From Streptomyces sp. PTY087I2 (GTDB taxonomy: Bacteria; Actinomycetota; Actinomycetes; Streptomycetales; Streptomycetaceae), in contig NZ_LZRD01000008.1 of the NCBI RefSeq assembly GCF_001687325.1, positions 186,001 to 250,000 of the forward strand: a DNA stretch of 64,000 nt. The letters run 5' to 3'. The translations under genes were made by a program, and so were the position numbers. Every line of letters starts with the position of its first letter. Within the stretch, counting starts at the first letter, position 1. This document shows, in pieces, positions 1-9,080 of the stretch. Under the pieces are notes generated by a model that saw nothing but the letters and a program-made list of their open reading frames with translations, was not told where the DNA came from and ran no database searches.

Positions 1-132
1 GAGGACGTCCAGCGCGGAGAGCACGGCCTGCCGGGTGGCGTCGGAGACGCCCGGCTTGCCGTTCAGCACCCGGCTGACCGTCGCCTCGCTGACTCCCACT
101 TTCTGGGCCACTTGAGCAAGTCGTCGCGTCAT
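1..132 (-). CDS. LacI-family transcriptional regulator, N-terminal fragment
   Basis: Only the first 44 codons lie in the window; the rest runs off the left edge. The translation starts MTRRLAQVAQKVGVSEATVS and continues RVLNGKPGVSD, the classic LacI helix-turn-helix plus hinge-helix start, so DNA binding is secure. The effector-binding domain, and hence the ligand, cannot be seen. The gene is divergent from the two-component kinase that starts at 351. A cluster of CGCAAGA repeats sits in its 5' leader and may be its own operator. The probable role is repression of a sugar-use operon to the left of the window, but that is inference. Confidence 0.93.
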   Translation of the reverse strand, partial: MTRRLAQVAQKVGVSEATVSRVLNGKPGVSDATRQAVLSALDVL

Positions 133-135
133 GAA

Positions 136-170
136 CGCAAGATTAGCGCAAGAAACGCAAGAAGATTGCG
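136..170. promoter_or_regulatory. Direct repeats CGCAAGA, candidate LacI-family operator
   Basis: CGCAAGA occurs at 136-142, 147-153 and 156-162, followed by an inverted TTGCG at 166-170. On the regulator's strand this reads TCTTGCG in tandem. It lies in the leader of the LacI-type gene that starts at 132. Streptomyces MalR/Reg1-type repressors are known to use repeated CTTGC-type heptamers, which makes autoregulation plausible. Function is inferred. Confidence 0.45.
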
Positions 171-350
171 TTGATGGCGAACTCGGTGGGAACGCTCACG
201 GAGGCAGCGCTGAAACGCTCACAGACGCGGCGGCCGGAGGCAAGAGGTGCGCGGAGCGGACGCACCGATTCCCGGGTGCCGCGCGACGAATTCCCGGGCT
301 CCGTGCGACGAGATTTCCACCCCGGCCGCCCGGCCCTTACCGTCTCTACG

Positions 351-2033
351 ATGAACGCCCCACCGACCCCCGGCCGGGGACCGCGCCGGTTCGGCTGGCC
401 CCAGCGGGTCTTCTCGCAGGTCCTGCTGATGCAGCTGGCCATCATCACCGGGGTGACGATCCTGGTCACCGGCCTCTTCCTGGCCCCCCTCAGCGAGCAG
501 CTGGACGACCAGGCGATGCGCCGCGCCCTGGCCATCGCCCAGTCCACCGCCGCCCGGCCGGACATCGTGGAGAACCTGAGCAGCACGGACCCGTCGGACG
601 GGGGCCCCGTACAGTCGGCCGCCGAGCGGGTCAGGCGGGCGACCGGCGCGGAGTACGTGGTCGTCATGAACCGGCGCGGGGTGCGCTGGTCGCATCCCGA
701 AACCCACCGGATCGGCGCGGTCGTCTCCACCGACCCGGGTGAGGCGCTGCGCGGGCGTGAGGTGATGGAGATCGACAGCGGCACCCTCGGCCGCTCGGCT
801 CGGGGCAAGGTGCCGTTGTTCGGCCCGTCCGGCGAGGTGATCGGCGCGGTCTCGGTCGGGATCGAGTACGACAGCGTCCGGGCCCGGCTCCTCGGGGCGA
901 TCCCGGGGCTCCTCGCGTACGCCGGCGGGGCCCTGGCCGTCGGGGCGCTCGCCGCGTATCTGATCTCCCGCCGGTTGCAGCGGCAGACCCATGACCTGGC
1001 GTTCTCCGACATCTCCGCGCTGCTGACCGAACGCGAGGCCATGCTGCACGGCATCCGCGAAGGGGTCGTCGCCCTCGACGCAGCCGGGCGCGTACGGCTC
1101 CTGAACGACGAGGCGCAGCGGCTGCTGGGGCTGGGCCCGGAGGCGGCGGGCCGCCCGCTGGACGAGGTGCTGGGCGACGGGAGGACCACGGACGTGCTGG
1201 CCGGGCGGGTGGTCGGCGACGACCTGCTGGCGGTACGGGGCAGCCGGGTGCTGCTGGCCAACCGGATGCCCACGGACGACGGCGGAGCCGTGGTGACCCT
1301 GCGCGACCGGACCGAGCTGGAGCACCTGGGCCGCGAGCTCGACTCCACCACGGGGCTGATCGACGCCCTGCGCGCCCAGGACCACGAGCACGCGAACCGG
1401 CTGCACACCCTGCTGGGGCTGCTGGAGCTGGAGATGCACGAGGACGCGATGGAGTTCGTCACCGAGGTGGTGGGCGTGCACCGGGCGACGGCCGAGCAGG
1501 TCACGGAGAAGGTCCAGGACCCGCTGCTGGCCGCCCTCCTCGTCGGCAAGACGACGGTCGCCGCCGAGCGCGGTGTCTCGCTGCGGCTGGCTCCCGGCAC
1601 GCTGCTGCCGGACCGGGTGGTCGATCCCCGGGGCCTGGTGACGGTGGTGGGCAACCTCGTCGATAACGCCACGGACGCGGCGGCCGGATCGGACGGGGCG
1701 CGGATCGAGGTCGGCCTGCGGGCCGAGGGCCGTACGGTGATCCTGGGGGTGCGCGACAGCGGCCCCGGCGTCCCGGAGGACCAGCACGCGTCGATCTTCA
1801 CGGAGGGCTGGTCCACCAAGGACGTCCCGGCGCACGGCAAACGCGGCCTCGGGCTCGCCCTCGTACGGCGGCTCGCGGAGCGCCAGGGAGGCAGTGTGAC
1901 GGTGTCCGGTGCGGACGGCGGCGGCGCGGTGTTCACCGTCGTCCTGCCGGAGGCGCTGGCGGAGCCCGCCGCGAATGCCCCGGTCGGTACGCCGCACCCC
2001 ACGCATCCGGTGACGACGGGAGAGCAGCGGTGA
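351..2033 (+). CDS. CitA/DpiB-type sensor histidine kinase
   Basis: This 560-residue membrane kinase has an N-terminal membrane segment (about 22-45), an extracytoplasmic PAS-like sensor region, a second membrane segment (about 183-203), a cytoplasmic PAS region and a kinase core. The phospho-acceptor lies in QDHEHANRLHTL (His345). The N box GNLVDNATDAA is near 434-444, with G boxes DSGPGVP and GKRGLGLALV after it. This layout is that of kinases sensing citrate or C4-dicarboxylates. ATG 351 was preferred over the frame-open codon at 171 because it directly precedes the basic and membrane-spanning start. The stop overlaps the start of the response regulator, so the two are coupled. The ligand cannot be read from sequence. 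Confidence 0.93.
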   Translation: MNAPPTPGRGPRRFGWPQRVFSQVLLMQLAIITGVTILVTGLFLAPLSEQLDDQAMRRALAIAQSTAARPDIVENLSSTDPSDGGPVQSAAERVRRATGAEYVVVMNRRGVRWSHPETHRIGAVVSTDPGEALRGREVMEIDSGTLGRSARGKVPLFGPSGEVIGAVSVGIEYDSVRARLLGAIPGLLAYAGGALAVGALAAYLISRRLQRQTHDLAFSDISALLTEREAMLHGIREGVVALDAAGRVRLLNDEAQRLLGLGPEAAGRPLDEVLGDGRTTDVLAGRVVGDDLLAVRGSRVLLANRMPTDDGGAVVTLRDRTELEHLGRELDSTTGLIDALRAQDHEHANRLHTLLGLLELEMHEDAMEFVTEVVGVHRATAEQVTEKVQDPLLAALLVGKTTVAAERGVSLRLAPGTLLPDRVVDPRGLVTVVGNLVDNATDAAAGSDGARIEVGLRAEGRTVILGVRDSGPGVPEDQHASIFTEGWSTKDVPAHGKRGLGLALVRRLAERQGGSVTVSGADGGGAVFTVVLPEALAEPAANAPVGTPHPTHPVTTGEQR

Positions 2034-2704
2034 TCGAGGTCCTGATCGTCGACGACGACGTGCGGGTGGCGCAGATCAACGCGGCGTACGTCGCCAAGGT
2101 GCCCGGCTTCCGGGTGGCCGCGCAGGCCCACTCGGCGGCCGGGGCGCTGGCGACGGTCGAGGAGGTCCCGGTCGACCTGATCCTGCTGGACCACTACCTG
2201 CCCGACCGCAACGGCCTCGCCGTCGTACGGGAGCTGCGCCGCCTCGGCCGTCGGGTCGACGTGATCATGGTGACGGCCGCCCGGGACGTCGCGACCGTGC
2301 AGGACGCGATGCGGCACGGTGCGCTCCAGTACCTGGTGAAGCCGTTCACGTACGCCGGTCTGCGTACGAAGCTGGAGGCGTACGCGGCGCTGCGGCGGAC
2401 GCTCGACGGGGGCGGGGAGGCCGAGCAGGCGGAGGTGGACCGGCTCTTCGGCGCGCTGTGGGCGGCGGGCGAGCCGGCCCTCCCCAAGGGCCACTCCCCC
2501 ACCACCGCCGAACTCGTCCGAGGGGCCCTGCGCGGCGCGGACGGCCCGCTCTCCGCGCAGGAGATCGCCGACAGCGCGGGGATGAGCCGGCAGACGGCCC
2601 AGCGCTATCTGAAGCTTCTTGAGCGGACCGGCAAGGTCCGGCTGACGCTGCGGTACGGCGAGACGGGCCGCCCGGAACACCGGTACGCCTGGGCCGCGGG
2701 CTGA
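2030..2704 (+). CDS. CitB-type response regulator
   Basis: This 224-residue regulator starts with a GTG that overlaps the kinase stop (GTGA). The receiver domain (1-120) has the acidic triplet DDD at 8-10, phospho-acceptor Asp54 in LLDHYLPDRNG, and the KPF lysine. The C-terminal part (about 160-205) is a winged-helix DNA-binding domain with SAQEIADSAGMSRQTAQRYL, as in DcuR/CitB-type regulators. With the kinase it forms a complete two-component system. The convergent symporter operon immediately downstream (2733-4798) is a natural candidate target, but no operator was identified. Confidence 0.93.
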   Translation: MIEVLIVDDDVRVAQINAAYVAKVPGFRVAAQAHSAAGALATVEEVPVDLILLDHYLPDRNGLAVVRELRRLGRRVDVIMVTAARDVATVQDAMRHGALQYLVKPFTYAGLRTKLEAYAALRRTLDGGGEAEQAEVDRLFGALWAAGEPALPKGHSPTTAELVRGALRGADGPLSAQEIADSAGMSRQTAQRYLKLLERTGKVRLTLRYGETGRPEHRYAWAAG

Positions 2705-2732
2705 AGCCCACGGCCCGGGGTCGCTCCGCGTC

Positions 2733-4325
2733 CTACGCCGCCCCGGCCCCCGTCAGCGCCCGCACTTCGGCCTCGGCGTGCTTGGCCTCGTCGGGCGGCT
2801 CGGGCGAGGTGACCGTACCGATCCAGCCGGCCAGGAAGCCGAGCGGGATCGAGACCAGGCCCGGGTTCTCCAGGGGGAAGAGCTGGAAGTCGACGCCGGG
2901 GAACAGGGACGTCGGGCTGCCCGAGACGACGGGCGAGACCAGCACCAGGACGACCGCCGGGACCAGTCCTCCGTACACCGACCAGACCGCGCCCCGGGTG
3001 GTGAAGTTGCGCCAGAACAGCGAGTAGAGCAGGACCGGGAGGTTCGCGGAGGCGGCCACGGCGAAGGCGAGGCCCACCAGGAAGGCCACGTTGAGGTTCT
3101 GGGCGAGCAGCCCGAGACCGATCGCGACCGCGCCGATCCCGGCGGCGGCGATACGCGCCACGGCGACCTCGCTGTGCTTCTTGCGCCCGGGGCGGCGGAG
3201 CGAGGCGTAGAGGTCGTGGGCGACCGAGGCGGACGAGGCGAGCGTGATGCCCGCGACGACGGCCAGGATGGTGGCGAAGGCGATGGCGGCGACCACGGCG
3301 AAGAGAATCGTTCCACCGGTGGAGCCCTCGCCGCCGCCGAGATCGAGGGCCAGCAGCGGGATCGCGGTGTTGCCCGCCGCGTTCGACGCGCGGACCTCGG
3401 CGGAGCCGACGAGTGCGGCGGCGCCGAACCCGAGCACGATCGTCATCAGGTAGAAGCTGCCGATCAGGCCGATGGACCAGACGACGGACCGGCGCGCGGC
3501 GCGGGCGGTGGGCACGGTGTAGAAGCGCGACAGGATGTGTGGCAGCCCCGCCGTGCCGAGGACCAGGGCCACCCCGAGGCTGATGAAGTCGAAGCGCGAG
3601 GTCCAGTCCCCGCCGTACCGCAGGCCGGGGGTGAGGAAGTCCTTGCCGTGGCCGCTGCGTTCGGCCGCCGTGTTGAGCAGGCTGTTGATGTTCCCGTGGA
3701 AGTGGACCAGCACGAGCACGGTGAGCACGACGGCCCCGGCCATCAGCAGGACGGCCTTGACGATCTGGATCCAGGTGGTGGCGCGCATGCCGCCGAAGGA
3801 CACGTAGATCACCATGAGCGCGCCGACCCCGACGACGGTCCAGGACCGGGCCGCGTCGCTCGTACCGCCGAGCAGGAGGGCCACCAGGCTGCCCGCGCCG
3901 ACCATCTGGGCGACCAGGTAGAGCACGGAGACGGTGACGGACGAGGTGCCGACGGCGGTACGCACCGGGCGCTCGGCCATCCGTGCGGCGACCACGTCGG
4001 CCAGCGTGAACCGGCCGCAGTTGCGGACGAGTTCGGCGACGAGCAGCAGGACGACCAGCCAGGCGACGAGGAAGCCGACGGAGTAGAGCATGCCGTCGTA
4101 GCCGAAGAGGGCGATCAGCCCGGAGATGCCGAGGAAGGAGGCCGCGGACATGTAGTCCCCGGCGATGGCGAATCCGTTCTCCATGGGCGAGAACAGGCGT
4201 CCGCCGGCGTAGAACTCCTCGGCGGAGCCCTGCCGGTTGCGGCCGACCCAGGTGGTGATGAAGAGCGTCACCGCGATGAACGCGCTGAACAGCAGGAGGG
4301 CGAGGGTCTGGTGGTCTCCTTTCAC
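2733..4325 (-). CDS. Sodium:solute symporter, ActP-like
   Basis: This is a 530-residue protein of the SSS family with about 13 hydrophobic segments. It contains family stretches such as FYAGGRLFSPMENGFAIAGD near the N-terminus and GMRATTWIQIVKAVLLMAGA in the middle. ActP members import acetate and related monocarboxylates with Na+. The GTG start (4323-4325) overlaps the stop of the upstream DUF485 gene, the usual yjcH-actP arrangement, so coupling is clear. The convergent CitA/CitB pair suggests carboxylate-responsive expression. Acetate specificity is family-level inference. Confidence 0.9.
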   Translation of the reverse strand: MKGDHQTLALLLFSAFIAVTLFITTWVGRNRQGSAEEFYAGGRLFSPMENGFAIAGDYMSAASFLGISGLIALFGYDGMLYSVGFLVAWLVVLLLVAELVRNCGRFTLADVVAARMAERPVRTAVGTSSVTVSVLYLVAQMVGAGSLVALLLGGTSDAARSWTVVGVGALMVIYVSFGGMRATTWIQIVKAVLLMAGAVVLTVLVLVHFHGNINSLLNTAAERSGHGKDFLTPGLRYGGDWTSRFDFISLGVALVLGTAGLPHILSRFYTVPTARAARRSVVWSIGLIGSFYLMTIVLGFGAAALVGSAEVRASNAAGNTAIPLLALDLGGGEGSTGGTILFAVVAAIAFATILAVVAGITLASSASVAHDLYASLRRPGRKKHSEVAVARIAAAGIGAVAIGLGLLAQNLNVAFLVGLAFAVAASANLPVLLYSLFWRNFTTRGAVWSVYGGLVPAVVLVLVSPVVSGSPTSLFPGVDFQLFPLENPGLVSIPLGFLAGWIGTVTSPEPPDEAKHAEAEVRALTGAGAA

Positions 4326-4798
4326 CGTGCGAGCCCTCTCGTCATCTCCTGGGTGTCCCAGCGCAGATCGAGCGCCGCCCGGTCCCTGCGCAGCCGCGCG
4401 TGCCGTGCGTACGCCCAGGTGAGCAGGAACGTGGTGAGGAACTGGCCGAGCCCCGCCACCATCGCGACGTTCACCGCTCCGGCGACCGGGCGGGCCATCA
4501 GGGCGGGGGCGGTGGTCGCGGCGACGACGTAGGCGAGATACCAGAGCAGGAAGGCGAGGGCGGCGGGGGCCACGAAGCGGCGGTAGCGGCGGCGCACCTC
4601 GCGGAAGGCGTCACTGCGGTGCACTTCCAGATAGATGTCGGCCGCGCTGGGCCGGGGATCCGGCGCCGCCTCACCCGACGCGTCGAGGGCCGCGGCACCT
4701 CCCGTACCGTCCTGGTCACCCCGGCCGGGTGCCGGTACGTCGTCCCACGGGTCGTCGAGCCGCACTCCCGCGGTCTGCGACCCTGCTTCCTTCTCCAC
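4322..4798 (-). CDS. DUF485 membrane protein (YjcH-like)
   Basis: A 158-residue protein partnered with the symporter. The first 65 residues are polar and acidic. A DUF485 region follows (DIYLEVHRSDAFREVRRRYR) and then two membrane segments around 95-140. GTG at 4796-4798 was chosen because a GGGGAG ribosome-binding site lies 7 bases upstream; the frame stays open to a TTG at 4843 that lacks one. DUF485 proteins almost always accompany ActP-type carriers, but their biochemical role is unknown. The end overlaps the symporter start by 4 bases. Confidence 0.88.
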   Translation of the reverse strand: MEKEAGSQTAGVRLDDPWDDVPAPGRGDQDGTGGAAALDASGEAAPDPRPSAADIYLEVHRSDAFREVRRRYRRFVAPAALAFLLWYLAYVVAATTAPALMARPVAGAVNVAMVAGLGQFLTTFLLTWAYARHARLRRDRAALDLRWDTQEMTRGLAR

Positions 4799-4959
4799 CG
4801 AACAACTCCCCTGATCCGCGGACCTTTTCGGCCGCACGGCCAACGATGGGCGGTTCGGGAGGGTCCCGGGCGCGTCATTCGCCCGACTTCACCCCTTCAG
4901 GTGACAGATATCCGGGACTGCTGCGCGCTTCCCCGGCGGGACCCCCGGGAAACGCTCGC

Positions 4960-4992
4960 GGCCCCCGCTCCGGCGGAACCGGGGCGAGGGCC
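4960..4992 (-). terminator. Hairpin downstream of parE
   Basis: The arms 4960-4971 and 4981-4992 form a GC-rich stem of about 11 pairs, including one wobble, with one internal mismatch and a 9-base loop. It starts 27 bases past the parE stop. There is no U tract, which is common for Streptomyces terminators. The rest of the 4799-5019 interval shows nothing I recognise. Confidence 0.55.
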
Positions 4993-5019
4993 GTGCGACG
5001 GAACCCAGGGGTCCAGGGA

Positions 5020-7146
5020 TCAGGCGTCGATGCGCGAGCGGTCCAGGGTGGCGGCGGAGCTGGTGATGAACTCCTTGCGGGGCGCGACCTCGTTGCCCAT
5101 CAGCAGGTCGAAGACCTGCTCGGAGGATTCCAGGTCGCCGATGTTGATACGCCGCAGCGTGCGGTGGCGCGGGTCCATCGTCGTCTCGGCCAGCTGGTCG
5201 GCGTCCATCTCACCGAGGCCCTTGTAGCGCTGGATCGACTCCTTGATCCGGATGTTCTTGCGCTGGAACTCCAGGAGGGTCTGGCGCAGTTCGCTGTCGG
5301 AGTAGGTGTAGACGTACTTGTCCTGGCCCTTCTTGGGCTGGACCAGCTCGATCCGGTGCAGCGGGGGCACCGCGGCGAAGACCCGTCCCGCCTCGACCAT
5401 CGGGCGCATGTAGCGCTGGAAGAGGGTCAGCAGCAGGGTGCGGATGTGAGAGCCGTCGACATCGGCGTCGGTCATCATGATGACCTTGCCGTAGCGGGCG
5501 GCGTCGATGTCGAAGGTCCGCCCGGAACCGGCTCCTATGACCTGGATGATCGCGCCGCACTCGGCGTTCTTCAGCATGTCGGAGACGGACGACTTCTGGA
5601 CGTTGAGGATCTTGCCGCGGATCGGCAGCAGCGCCTGGAACTCGCTGTTCCGGGCCAGCTTGGCGGTGCCGAGCGCCGAGTCGCCCTCAACGATGAACAG
5701 CTCGCTGCGGTCGACGTCGTCACTGCGGCAGTCGGCGAGCTTGGCGGGCAGCGAGGAGGACTCCAGCGCGGTCTTGCGGCGCTGCGCGTCCTTGTGCTGC
5801 CGGGCCGCGATCCGGGTGCGGGCGGCGGCGACGGCCTTCTCCAGCACTGCCCGGGCCTGGGCCTTGGCGTCCCGCTTCGTCGAGGTCAGGAAGGACTTGA
5901 GCTCCTTGGCGACGACATTGGCGACGATCCGGTTGGCCGCCGAGGTGCCGAGCACCTCCTTGGTCTGCCCCTCGAACTGCGGCTCGGCGAGCCGTACGGT
6001 GACGACGGCGGTGAGCCCTTCGAGGGCGTCGTCCTTGACGATGTCGTCCTCGGCGACCCGCAGCATCTTGGCGGAGCGCAGCGCCTCGTTCACCGTCTTG
6101 GTCAGGGAGCGCTCGAACCCGGTGACGTGGGTGCCGCCCTTGGGGGTGGCGATGATGTTCACGAACGACCGTACGGTCGTGTCGTAGCCGGTTCCCCAGC
6201 GCAGGGCGATGTCGACGGCGAGCTCGCGGGTGACCTCGGTGGCGGTCATGTGGCCGCGGTCGTCGAGGACCGGGACGGTCTCCTTGAAGGTGCCCGTGCC
6301 GCTGAGCCGCTGGACGTCGCAGACGGCCTTGTCCTGGGCCAGGTACTCGCAGAACTCGCTGATGCCGCCGTCGAAGCGGAACGTCTCCTCCGTCTTGCCC
6401 TCGCCGTCGAGCGCCCGCTCGTCGCGGACGATGATCGTGAGGCCGGGGACGAGGAAGGCGGTCTGGCGGGCCCGCTGGTGGAGGGTCTCCAGGTTGAGCT
6501 TGGCGTCCTTGAGGAAGATCTGCCGGTCCGCCCAGTACCGCACCCGGGTACCGGTACGGGTCTTGGGGACGCGCTTGCCCTTGTGCAGGCCGTTGGCCGG
6601 ATCGAACGGGCTGTCCGGTCCCTGCTCGGTGAACATGCCGGGGACGCCGCGCCGGAAGCTGATGGAGTGGGTCGCGCTGTTGCGGTCGACCTCGACGTCC
6701 AGGCGGGAGGAGAGGGCGTTGACCACGGAGGCGCCGACGCCGTGGAGGCCGCCCGACGCGGCGTAGGAGCCGCCGCCGAACTTGCCTCCGGCGTGCAGCT
6801 TGGTCATGACGACCTCGACGCCGGAGAGACCCGTCTTGGGCTCGACGTCGACCGGGATGCCGCGGCCGTTGTCCCGGACCTCCACGGAGGAGTCGTCGTG
6901 GAGGATGACCTCGATCTGGTCGCAGTAGCCGCCGAGGGCCTCGTCGACGGAGTTGTCGATGATCTCCCAGAGGCAGTGCATCAGGCCACGGCTGTCGGTG
7001 GACCCGATGTACATGCCGGGGCGCTTGCGGACCGCCTCCAGCCCTTCGAGGACGAGAAGGTGCCGCGCGGTGTAGTTGGAGCTGTCCCGGTCGCCTCCTG
7101 CTGCGGCCAGCATCGCGGTGGACGGCACGGACGTTTCGGCGGTCAC
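5020..7146 (-). CDS. parE: DNA topoisomerase IV subunit B
   Basis: This 708-residue type IIA topoisomerase ATPase subunit, with ParC, decatenates chromosomes in the cytoplasm. It has the GHKL ATPase motifs (EIIDNSVDEAL, DNGRGIPVD, GGLHGVGASVVNAL) in the first 160 residues, a transducer domain, and a TOPRIM domain with the EGDSA and DADVDGSHIRTLLL metal-binding motifs. GTG 7146 has a GAGGAG site 8 bases upstream; the frame runs to 7254 without a better start. The position next to hrdB matches the second GyrB-like gene of Streptomyces, hence ParE rather than GyrB, which normally lies near oriC. Confidence 0.92.
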   Translation of the reverse strand: MTAETSVPSTAMLAAAGGDRDSSNYTARHLLVLEGLEAVRKRPGMYIGSTDSRGLMHCLWEIIDNSVDEALGGYCDQIEVILHDDSSVEVRDNGRGIPVDVEPKTGLSGVEVVMTKLHAGGKFGGGSYAASGGLHGVGASVVNALSSRLDVEVDRNSATHSISFRRGVPGMFTEQGPDSPFDPANGLHKGKRVPKTRTGTRVRYWADRQIFLKDAKLNLETLHQRARQTAFLVPGLTIIVRDERALDGEGKTEETFRFDGGISEFCEYLAQDKAVCDVQRLSGTGTFKETVPVLDDRGHMTATEVTRELAVDIALRWGTGYDTTVRSFVNIIATPKGGTHVTGFERSLTKTVNEALRSAKMLRVAEDDIVKDDALEGLTAVVTVRLAEPQFEGQTKEVLGTSAANRIVANVVAKELKSFLTSTKRDAKAQARAVLEKAVAAARTRIAARQHKDAQRRKTALESSSLPAKLADCRSDDVDRSELFIVEGDSALGTAKLARNSEFQALLPIRGKILNVQKSSVSDMLKNAECGAIIQVIGAGSGRTFDIDAARYGKVIMMTDADVDGSHIRTLLLTLFQRYMRPMVEAGRVFAAVPPLHRIELVQPKKGQDKYVYTYSDSELRQTLLEFQRKNIRIKESIQRYKGLGEMDADQLAETTMDPRHRTLRRINIGDLESSEQVFDLLMGNEVAPRKEFITSSAATLDRSRIDA

Positions 7147-7593
7147 GCGGTTCGCTCCTCGCTGAATTTCATCTGGGGCCCCCGTGGGTATCGGGCTGGG
7201 CGTCGGTTGCCGCTGAGAGCCTACAGAGGCCTGGTAGAGCGGTTGTAACGCCACCCTCGGGGAATCCTCATGCTAGTCGAGCTCCATCCGGGCTCGCATG
7301 GGTGTTCGATCATTCGTTGGAGTGACGTGCACATCACGTTCCCTTCGACGCATGAACCATTTAGGCTCCGGGCACGTCCTCATGAACAAACCGGCAAGCC
7401 GGCCGGCGGGACCCACCCCCAAGACAAGCAATGCGAAACCGTAGCGCTCCGCATACGGCACATTCGCCGCCAACCGGCAACAGACAGCCACACCGAGAAG
7501 AAGTTTCGAAGAAAAGCCACGAGCGGGAACGTTTTCGGCCTGGTTGGATGTTGACCCTGGTACGACAGCTCGTCGAGCTAGAGAAGAGGCGAC
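7147..7593. other. Divergent intergenic region parE / DUF7455 gene
   Basis: This 447-base stretch is less GC-rich than its neighbours and must carry both promoters. A 13-base dyad (AGCTCGTCGAGCT, 7567-7579) sits just before the small gene's ribosome-binding site. I could not assign convincing -35/-10 pairs, and found no small gene in it. Confidence 0.4.
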
Positions 7594-7827
7594 GTGACTA
7601 CTGTTCTGACCCCCGCGAGCCCGCTGACCGCAGCAGACCGCTGTGACCGTTGCGGCGCCCAGGCCTATCTGCGCGTCGTCCTGATCAGCGGCGGTGAACT
7701 GCTCTTCTGCGCCCACCACGGGCGCAAGTTCGAGCCGGAACTCAAGAAGATCGCCGCGGAAATACAGGATGAGACGGATCGGCTGACCGCCGTACAGACG
7801 GCTGCTGCCGACGAGGACCAACACTGA
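7594..7827 (+). CDS. Small zinc-ribbon-like protein (DUF7455 type)
   Basis: A 77-residue protein starting at GTG with an AGAGG ribosome-binding site. It has CDRCGAQAYLRVVL near the start and then LLFCAHHGRKFEPEL. The CxxC and the later C/H residues could bind one metal ion. Proteins of this kind are conserved beside hrdB in actinomycetes as far as I recall, but no function is known to me. A strong terminator follows at 7873. Confidence 0.85.
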   Translation: MTTVLTPASPLTAADRCDRCGAQAYLRVVLISGGELLFCAHHGRKFEPELKKIAAEIQDETDRLTAVQTAAADEDQH

Positions 7828-7872
7828 CACCTCGCATCCACGACGAGCCAGGGGCTGGTCCAGGACCGGCCG

Positions 7873-7906
7873 ACGGGCGGCTCCCCCACCGGGGGGAGCC
7901 GCCCGT
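7873..7906. terminator. 15-bp perfect hairpin
   Basis: Arms 7873-7887 and 7892-7906 are perfectly complementary with a 4-base loop. It lies 46 bases after the DUF7455 stop, between that gene and the convergent protease gene, so it can serve both directions. Confidence 0.85.
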
Positions 7907-8084
7907 TCTCGTTGCGCTGCCGGTGTTGTGAGGCCGGTGGGGAGACCCCAGGGGCTGTGCGTGGCTTCCGGGGCCCGTGCCGCCTCCGGGGCCTCGGTAC
8001 GCGCCCGTGCCGTCCCGGACGAGGCCGCGGGCCCCACAGGCCTCGGTCACGGGGCCGTACGGCTACGAGGCGGCCCGGCGCGGC

Positions 8085-8915
8085 TCAGATGCGGCCCGCG
8101 GCCCAGTCCAGGGCGGCGGAGACCCGGGTGTACACCCCGGGGCTGCCCGGGCGCCCGCAGCCGCTGCCCCAGGACACCAGGCCGATGAGCCGCCCACGGG
8201 CCACCAGCGGCCCGCCGCTGTCGCCCTGGCACGCGTCCCGGCCGCCCGCGGGTTCGCCCGCACAGAGCATCGCCGAGGCCTTGTACGTACCCTCCCGGCC
8301 GCCCGGGTAGGCCCGCGCGCAGTCGCCGTCCGGCAGGACCCGGACCCGGGCTGAGCGCAGCACGGAGGCGTAGGTGCCGCTGCCCGTCGTATCGCCCCAG
8401 CCGTAGACATCCGCGGGCGTCCCGGCCCGGTAGGCGGCGTCCCCGCTTCCGGCCATCGGAATGGTCGCGCCCGTCGGCAGGGCGCGGGACAGGGTGAGCA
8501 CCGCGAGGTCGCCCGCGTTGGAGACCGGGTCGTAGGCCGGGTTCACCCAGATGCGCCGGACCGGGATCTCCCGGCCGCCGGAATCGCTGAGCCGCTCCCG
8601 GCCGGCGATGACCAGGAGGTCCTTCACCCGCCTCGCCGGTCCGCCGAGCGCCTCGTCACTCAGACAGTGGGCGGCCGTCAGGATCTTCGTGGGAGCCACG
8701 GCCACGCCGCCGCAGAACTGCCCGGAGCGCGCGCCTCCGAACCGGTCGCGGCTCGACAGCGCCACGACCCAGGGGCTGTCCGCCACCGGGGCGGGGTGTC
8801 CGCCGACGACGATGCTCTCCGCGACCGCCGTGGAGGGGGCGGCGAGGGGCAGTACGGCCGTGGCGGCGGTCAGGGCGAGCGCCCCGGTCAGGGCACGGAC
8901 GACGGGACGGGGCAT
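8085..8915 (-). CDS. Secreted trypsin-like serine protease (S1A)
   Basis: This 276-residue exported protease begins with a signal peptide (RPVVRAL then a hydrophobic stretch, likely cut near APSTAVA-ES at residue 32). The mature end SIVVGG fits an S1 activation site. The triad is His83 in TAAHC, Asp136 in NAGDLAVL, and the Ser of DACQGDSGGP near residue 230. An Asp six residues before that Ser predicts cleavage after Arg/Lys. ATG 8915 has AGGAG five bases upstream and was preferred over the GTG at 8951. It lies downstream of hrdB on the same strand, with a terminator between. Confidence 0.92.
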   Translation of the reverse strand: MPRPVVRALTGALALTAATAVLPLAAPSTAVAESIVVGGHPAPVADSPWVVALSSRDRFGGARSGQFCGGVAVAPTKILTAAHCLSDEALGGPARRVKDLLVIAGRERLSDSGGREIPVRRIWVNPAYDPVSNAGDLAVLTLSRALPTGATIPMAGSGDAAYRAGTPADVYGWGDTTGSGTYASVLRSARVRVLPDGDCARAYPGGREGTYKASAMLCAGEPAGGRDACQGDSGGPLVARGRLIGLVSWGSGCGRPGSPGVYTRVSAALDWAAGRI

Positions 8916-8996
8916 GGGGACTCCTGACACTGAGGCGACAAACCGTTTCACCCAGCGTGATCCAGGCAGTCCGTGTCAGGCCCCGGAGACACGCCG

Positions 8997-9030
8997 GAGG
9001 GCCCGGATCCCCTGGGGGTTCCGGGCCCTC
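8997..9030 (-). terminator. Terminator after hrdB
   Basis: Arms 8997-9007 and 9020-9030 pair perfectly over 11 bases, and the loop itself contains CCCC/GGGG. It lies about 50 bases beyond the hrdB stop and upstream of the protease gene, so it separates the two transcripts. Confidence 0.8.
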
Positions 9031-9080
9031 GGCCGGTGAATCTTCGGCGTTCCGCCCTTCGGCGAGCCGTTTCCCTCGAC

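Noticed and set aside
143..2680. An 845-residue open frame opposite the two-component genes
   Set aside because: It has no family match, is full of Arg/Pro/Ser runs and mirrors the codon bias of real genes on the other strand.
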